From an uncultured Lachnospiraceae bacterium (GTDB taxonomy: Bacteria > Bacillota > Clostridia > Lachnospirales > Lachnospiraceae), in assembly GCA_946627575.1 (NCBI GenBank), contig CAMOVS010000032.1:1-8837 (forward strand): a stretch of DNA of 8,837 nt, written 5' to 3'. Within the stretch, counting starts at the first letter, position 1, and each line of letters begins with the position of its first letter. Both the position numbers and the translations under genes were made by a program. Shown here one piece after another: positions 6,272 through 8,837 of the stretch. The notes beneath the pieces were generated by a model. It had not been told where the DNA came from, ran no database searches, and saw nothing but the letters and a program-made list of their open reading frames with translations.

Positions 6272-6351
6272 ACCAGTGATTTCATATATTGGAATAAATA
6301 CAAGTCTTGAATAGACTAGTGATTTCATATGTTGGCAATAAATACAAGTCT
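6265..6351. repeat. 43/44-bp imperfect tandem repeat at the HD gene's 3' end
   Basis: Unit one (6265-6307, 43 bases) and unit two (6308-6351, 44 bases) both begin TGAATAGAC and end ACAAGTCT. They differ by two substitutions and one inserted C. A five-base start of a third unit (TGAAT, 6352-6356) follows. Unit one begins inside the last codons of the HD gene and contains its stop codon TAG (6269-6271). The junction forms a 5-bp hairpin, AGTCT-TGAAT-AGACT (6303-6317). There is no spacer between units, so this is not a CRISPR array. Confidence 0.85.
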
Positions 6352-6448
6352 TGAATGATGCGGAATGTATCATAGGATGTACAGATAGGAATTTCTCTGT
6401 CTACGTGGCTTCGATAGAGATGGACTGCCAGATAAAGGAGATAGGAAG

Positions 6449-6637
6449 ATGTGGTGGATAGTATTTGTAGTTGTTATACTGGCGCTTTTGGTGGGAGGAT
6501 TGTTCCTTGTCCAGCGTGAGATCGGCAGAAAGAACTGGGTTATGGTCGGTGTTTATTCCGCCCTTCTCCTTGCCTACTTTGTGATCGGCCATATCGTTCT
6601 GGAGTCCATGGGAGAAGTGTTCCTTAAGACAAAATAG
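6449..6637 (+). CDS. Small two-helix membrane protein of unknown function (62 residues)
   Basis: A 62-residue protein that I do not recognise. Two hydrophobic segments are clear: residues about 2-21 (MWWIVFVVVILALLVGGLFL) and about 30-50 (an aliphatic run rich in Val, Leu and Ala, ending FVIGHIVLE). They are linked by a short charged loop (QREIGRKN), with a polar tail ending KTK. By the positive-inside rule the basic loop probably faces the cytoplasm, but this is weak. AAAGGAG (6434-6440) lies eight bases before the ATG, a good ribosome binding site, and that is the main reason to believe the gene. It follows the HD gene by 177 bases with no clear terminator between, so the two may share a transcript. 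No regulatory role can be claimed. Confidence 0.75.
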   Translation: MWWIVFVVVILALLVGGLFLVQREIGRKNWVMVGVYSALLLAYFVIGHIVLESMGEVFLKTK

Positions 6638-6657
6638 CAGGACAATTATGTCCCTGC
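6637..6657 (+). terminator. Weak hairpin just after the small membrane protein
   Basis: GCAGGACA (6637-6644), loop ATTA, then TGTCCCTGC (6649-6657) pair with a single bulged C. Only AGTTTGCG follows, not a U-tract. The stem begins in the stop codon. It may be a weak terminator or an mRNA 3'-end stabiliser. Confidence 0.35.
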
Positions 6658-6685
6658 AGTTTGCGAATAGTTTTCGTTAATTGTA

Positions 6686-6714
6686 TTGGGTTAAACCGCT
6701 TTTTGTGGTAAAAT
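6686..6714 (+). promoter_or_regulatory. Extended -10 promoter of the thioredoxin-reductase-like gene
   Basis: TGG-TAAAAT (6706-6714) is an extended -10 with five of six consensus bases. The -35 TTGGGT at 6686-6691, 17 bases upstream, keeps only TTG. Initiation falls near 6720-6722, which makes an ATG at 6720 unlikely as the ordinary start and supports the start at 6825. Confidence 0.6.
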
Positions 6715-6726
6715 AATAGATGACGG

Positions 6727-6758
6727 GATCGCGGGAACTGATTTGCAGTGAAGCGATC
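6727..6758 (+). other. Nested leader hairpin upstream of the thioredoxin-reductase-like gene
   Basis: GATCGC (6727-6732) and GCGATC (6753-6758) are exact inverses. Inside them ACTG (6737-6740) and CAGT (6746-6749) pair around a five-base loop. The structure lies at the very 5' end of the predicted transcript and leaves a leader of about 100 bases before the start codon. It may affect mRNA stability or regulation; I recognise no known riboswitch. Confidence 0.35.
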
Positions 6759-6811
6759 TGCGATAGCTTTGATACCAACATCATATCCGGGAACTATGAT
6801 GAAGCTATTAT

Positions 6812-6818
6812 AGAGGAG
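6812..6818 (+). promoter_or_regulatory. Ribosome binding site that sets the thioredoxin-reductase-like start
   Basis: AGAGGAG lies six bases before the ATG at 6825. The protein then begins MRDFIIIGSGPAG, the usual N-terminus of the family. The frame stays open back to an ATG at 6720, but that start has no ribosome binding site and coincides with the predicted transcription start. Confidence 0.75.
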
Positions 6819-6824
6819 ACCGTG

Positions 6825-7742
6825 ATGCGGGATTTCATAATTATAGGAAGCGGTCCGGCAGGCCTTTCGGCTTCGGTTTATGCCAGAAGGGGCGGCATGG
6901 ACGCTCTGGTTGTGGAAAAAAATACATACGGCAGCGGACAGATCATGGGAAGTCCGAGAGTGGATAATTATCTGGGCTTGCCGGGACTGTCAGGTTATGA
7001 GCTGGGAGAGAGCTTCCGTCAGCATGCCTTGTCCATGGATGTTCCTTTCCTTGAAGGGACGGTCACCGGGATCAGGCGCAGGGATAATCGCAGCTGGGAA
7101 GTAGTTCTTGAGGATGGCAGCCGGCATGAAGCCCATGCCATTATATATGCGGCGGGTACTACGCCAAGGAATCTGGGCATCCCGGGAGAGGCCAGACTGG
7201 CCGGCCGGGGGATCCATTCCTGTGTGGTTTGCGATGGACCCTTCTACAGGGGCAAGTCGGTGGCTGTAGTGGGCGGTGGAGATTCCGCTCTGGACAGCGC
7301 GCTCTATCTCTCTACCATCTGTGACAGGGTTCATCTGATCAATATTGACCGTGAGTTCAGCGGGAATCCGGGAACTTTGGAAAGGCTGTCAGGCCTGGGA
7401 AATGTTCGTATCGTCACCGAGTGTACGGTAAAGCAGGTTCAGGGAGGCAGTAAACTGGAGAGCCTTGATCTAAGCAATGGAAGATCCATCCGTGTCGATG
7501 GCTTGTTTGAGGCCATCGGAGCTGTGCCCAATACTGACCTGGTTCGGGGTCTGGCTGAGCTGGATGAAGATGGTTATATTATCGCCGGTGAGAGCTGCGC
7601 TACTTCTGCAGCTGGTATTTTTGCTGCAGGTGATGTCAGAACCAAGCTTCTGCGCCAGGTAGTAACAGCGGTAGCCGACGGAGCCGCTGCCATATATACC
7701 GCGGCCCATTATCTTAAGACTGTCAGAAGGGATCGGGGCTAG
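6825..7742 (+). CDS. trxB: Thioredoxin reductase-like FAD disulfide oxidoreductase with altered NAD(P)H motif
   Basis: At 305 residues this is the length of a low-molecular-weight thioredoxin reductase, a cytosolic flavoenzyme that passes electrons through FAD to a redox-active disulfide and on to thioredoxin. Visible parts in order are the FAD motif GSGPAG (8-13), the active site SCVVCDGPFY (132-141) with Cys133 and Cys136, the second nucleotide motif GGGDSA (150-155), AIGAVPNT (230-237) and the C-terminal FAD segment GIFAAGDVRTKLLRQ (264-278). The NADPH 2'-phosphate motif HRR-x3-R is absent: the aligned stretch is INIDREFSG (172-180), with Asn, Ile and Asp in place of His-Arg-Arg and Ser for the later Arg. 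The donor may therefore be NADH or something else. The ATG at 6825 is preceded by AGAGGAG; an in-frame ATG at 6720 would add 35 residues but lacks a site. No thioredoxin gene is adjacent. Confidence 0.9.
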   Translation: MRDFIIIGSGPAGLSASVYARRGGMDALVVEKNTYGSGQIMGSPRVDNYLGLPGLSGYELGESFRQHALSMDVPFLEGTVTGIRRRDNRSWEVVLEDGSRHEAHAIIYAAGTTPRNLGIPGEARLAGRGIHSCVVCDGPFYRGKSVAVVGGGDSALDSALYLSTICDRVHLINIDREFSGNPGTLERLSGLGNVRIVTECTVKQVQGGSKLESLDLSNGRSIRVDGLFEAIGAVPNTDLVRGLAELDEDGYIIAGESCATSAAGIFAAGDVRTKLLRQVVTAVADGAAAIYTAAHYLKTVRRDRG

Positions 7743-7786
7743 AGGATAGCTGAGTATTTCCTACGGTATATGAATGATGATACTTT

Positions 7787-7813
7787 AAGCCCTGCCGCTG
7801 GCGGCAGGGCTTT
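7787..7813 (+). terminator. Strong GC-rich hairpin after the thioredoxin-reductase-like gene
   Basis: AAGCCCTGCCG (7787-7797), loop CTGG, and the exact complement (7802-7812) form an 11-bp stem followed by only TTTG, reading a short U-tract. It is probably an intrinsic terminator for the upstream gene, though the tail is weak. Its arms share AAGCCC/GGGCTT with a second hairpin downstream. Confidence 0.6.
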
Positions 7814-7835
7814 GAGATAGTTGTGGTTTACATAT

Positions 7836-7859
7836 AAGCCCTTTTTGACTATGGGGCTT
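7836..7859 (+). other. Second hairpin in the EutL-like gene's leader
   Basis: AAGCCC (7836-7841), a 12-base loop beginning TTTTTGA, and GGGCTT (7854-7859). The right arm is followed by TGA, as after the first hairpin (GGGCTTTGA at both). No clear promoter lies in the gap; a weak -10 TATAAG at 7833-7838 overlaps the left arm. The structure stops about 16 bases before the AGGAGG ribosome binding site at 7878-7883. Confidence 0.4.
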
Positions 7860-7888
7860 TGAAGATGAATCGATGAGAGGAGGGACTT

Positions 7889-8548
7889 ATGGCATATCCA
7901 GGAAGACCAGTTGAGCAAAAGATTACAAGCAGGAGAGTCATCGCCAACATGAAGGACGAGTTCCGCGCCCTGTATGAGCTGCCGGAAAACCATCAGTGTG
8001 TTGGTGTAATTACTACCGATTATCCGGACATACTCCACTGTGCTGTGGACGATGCAACCAAGAAGACCAGAGTCGAAGTGGTATTCTGCGACACCTATTA
8101 TGGCGGATCCGCAGTGAAATGGAGCGCCAACAGCGGGGCTGCTTTTGCCTTGATCTCCGGGGAGAAAGTAGCTGACGTCAACAGCGCTATGCAGAGCATT
8201 GAAGATTATGTGAAGAGACAGAAGTTCCTCTATGACCTGAAAGGAGACGGAAGTCTGCTTTATTTCGTTGGACTGATCTCTCCGGCAGGAAGGTATTTCC
8301 AGGAGGAGCTGGAAGTCACAGCCAATGATGCTCTTGCTTATGTTGCCGGACCTCCCGTTGAGGCCATGTATGCTATCGATCAGGCTCTCAAGGGCGGCGA
8401 TGTCAAGGTGGCAGAGTTTATCGAGCCGCCGGATGCTGACAACTGTGCCAGAGCTATTTTCGTAGGCAGCGAGTCCGCATGTAAGAATGCTCTGAATGCC
8501 TTTGCCCAGGCTATGGAGCAGTGCGGGAAGGATCCCCTGGCTTTATAA
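7889..8548 (+). CDS. eutL: EutL-type bacterial microcompartment shell protein
   Basis: The 219-residue length equals that of E. coli EutL, a shell protein made of two fused BMC domains that forms trimers with a gated pore in the ethanolamine-utilisation microcompartment. Matching segments are SRRVIANMKDEFRALYELP (14-32, cf. family MRVIASVNADF), the DDATKKTRVEVVF stretch (54-66), YVAGPPVEAMYAIDQALKGGDV (151-172; family YLVAPPLEATYGIDAALKSADV), and EPPDADNCARAIFVGSESACKNALNAF (179-205). The ATG at 7889 has AGGAGG at 7878-7883. It is flanked by hairpins upstream and an intrinsic terminator plus a tRNA gene downstream, so it looks monocistronic. No other shell, ammonia-lyase or EutVW-like gene is in this window, which makes it a satellite or orphan shell gene. 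Assignment to EutL is strong from remembered family sequence; the substrate of its compartment is not shown here. Confidence 0.93.
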   Translation: MAYPGRPVEQKITSRRVIANMKDEFRALYELPENHQCVGVITTDYPDILHCAVDDATKKTRVEVVFCDTYYGGSAVKWSANSGAAFALISGEKVADVNSAMQSIEDYVKRQKFLYDLKGDGSLLYFVGLISPAGRYFQEELEVTANDALAYVAGPPVEAMYAIDQALKGGDVKVAEFIEPPDADNCARAIFVGSESACKNALNAFAQAMEQCGKDPLAL

Positions 8549-8596
8549 TGAGTCATATCGACAAGCATTTTAGAGAAGGGTGATCATACGATCGCA

Positions 8597-8626
8597 AGAA
8601 TCGGATTTTGAAGAATTGGATTTTGA
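8597..8626 (+). repeat. Two-copy 15-bp tandem repeat behind the EutL-like gene
   Basis: AGAATCGGATTTTGA (8597-8611) and AGAATTGGATTTTGA (8612-8626) are adjacent and differ at one base. They lie in the untranslated stretch between the shell gene and its terminator. Each unit ends in TGA in one frame, so they are not coding. Confidence 0.75.
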
Positions 8627-8640
8627 TAGAAAAGAATATG

Positions 8641-8684
8641 AAACTCCTTCCGGAAGGCATAAGATCTACGGAGGGAGTTTTTTT
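8641..8684 (+). terminator. Intrinsic terminator of the EutL-like gene
   Basis: A 12-bp stem (left arm 8641-8652, right arm 8669-8680, one G-U pair) encloses a 16-base loop and runs into an unbroken T7 tract (8678-8684). It lies about 90 bases after the stop codon. CCTTCCGGAAGG inside the left half is a palindrome and may compete. Confidence 0.85.
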
Positions 8685-8739
8685 GTCAGGACCTTTGGAG
8701 ATGGTTCTTAGGGACTGCTATCGCTGCCGTGGTTTGCTC

Positions 8740-8768
8740 TTGCTTTTGACCACAATATTTGCTATAAT
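8740..8768 (+). promoter_or_regulatory. tRNA-Ser promoter
   Basis: A perfect -10 TATAAT (8763-8768) is preceded by TGC, an extended -10. The -35 TTGCTT (8740-8745), 17 bases away, keeps TTG. Initiation near 8775 is about ten bases before the mature tRNA 5' end. Confidence 0.75.
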
Positions 8769-8784
8769 CATTTCTATGTTTCAA

Positions 8785-8837
8785 GGAGATGTACCCAAGT
8801 GGCTGAAGGGTCCGCACTCGAAATGCGGTAGGTCGGC
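8785..8837 (+). tRNA. tRNA-Ser (CGA), 5' part, cut by the window end
   Basis: The acceptor 5' strand GGAGATG (8785-8791), then TA, a D-arm with stem CCC/GGG, and an anticodon arm CCGCA-CTCGAAA-TGCGG (8812-8828) are all visible. The loop puts CGA at positions 34-36, which reads the serine codon UCG. The start of the long variable arm (TAGGTCGGC) typical of tRNA-Ser follows. The T-arm, 3' acceptor strand and CCA lie beyond the end. Confidence 0.95.

Noticed and set aside
6265..6351. A possible CRISPR array
   Set aside because: The two units are directly adjacent with no spacer, and there are only two of them. No cas gene is nearby.
7787..7859. A EutV/ANTAR antitermination site in front of the EutL-like gene
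   Set aside because: The hairpin loops (CTGG, and a 12-base loop) do not match the six-base A1/G4 loops known for this class. A cobalamin riboswitch was also considered, but no B12-box-like sequence is visible and the region is too short.
8548..8583. An 11-codon frame overlapping the EutL-like stop codon (TAATG)
   Set aside because: It is too short, with no ribosome binding site, and ends before the 15-bp repeat. It looks like chance.

Overview
This window reads as chromosome of a Gram-positive anaerobe of the Clostridia, most like the Lachnospiraceae. The grounds are the strong AGGAGG-type ribosome binding sites, sigma-A-like promoters (one a perfect TTGACA-N17-TATAAT), intrinsic terminators, and the gene types present: a Firmicutes-style Amidase_3 cell-wall enzyme, a small alarmone-hydrolase-like HD protein and an ethanolamine microcompartment shell protein. 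The assignment is inference; no species marker is present. I see no phage, transposon, IS element or CRISPR array.

Layout. Left edge (1-609, minus strand): an open frame running off the window, 203 codons of a protein I do not recognise, with its own ribosome binding site. A leader region with a promoter then leads rightward to a DJ-1/PfpI family protein (934-1446). A perfect 13-bp bidirectional terminator separates it from the convergent sodium/proline symporter putP (1570-3123, minus). putP is divergent from a LysR-type regulator (3437-4312, plus), the natural candidate to control it. The regulator's 3' end overlaps by 12 bp the 3' end of a convergent, membrane-anchored N-acetylmuramoyl-L-alanine amidase (4301-5413, minus).

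The amidase is divergent from a stand-alone HD hydrolase of the SpoT/MESH1 type (5525-6271, plus). The two promoters are packed back to back, and an 8-bp inverted repeat lies across them. Behind the HD gene sits a 43/44-bp imperfect tandem repeat, then a 62-residue two-helix membrane protein (6449-6637).

Next come a thioredoxin-reductase-like flavoprotein (6825-7742) whose NADPH 2'-phosphate motif is replaced, and a stand-alone EutL-type bacterial microcompartment trimer protein (7889-8548) between two hairpins and a terminator. The window ends inside a tRNA-Ser(CGA) gene (8785 onward) with its own extended -10 promoter.

The genes do not form one pathway. The likely functional pair is putP with its LysR neighbour (regulated proline uptake). 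The others are mostly single-gene or two-gene transcription units covering stress and alarmone metabolism, cell-wall turnover, thiol redox, and one shell protein away from any visible microcompartment operon. The most noteworthy observations are the orphan EutL, the altered cofactor motif of the TrxB-like protein, the overlapping divergent promoters with a shared dyad, and the unrecognised leftmost gene.
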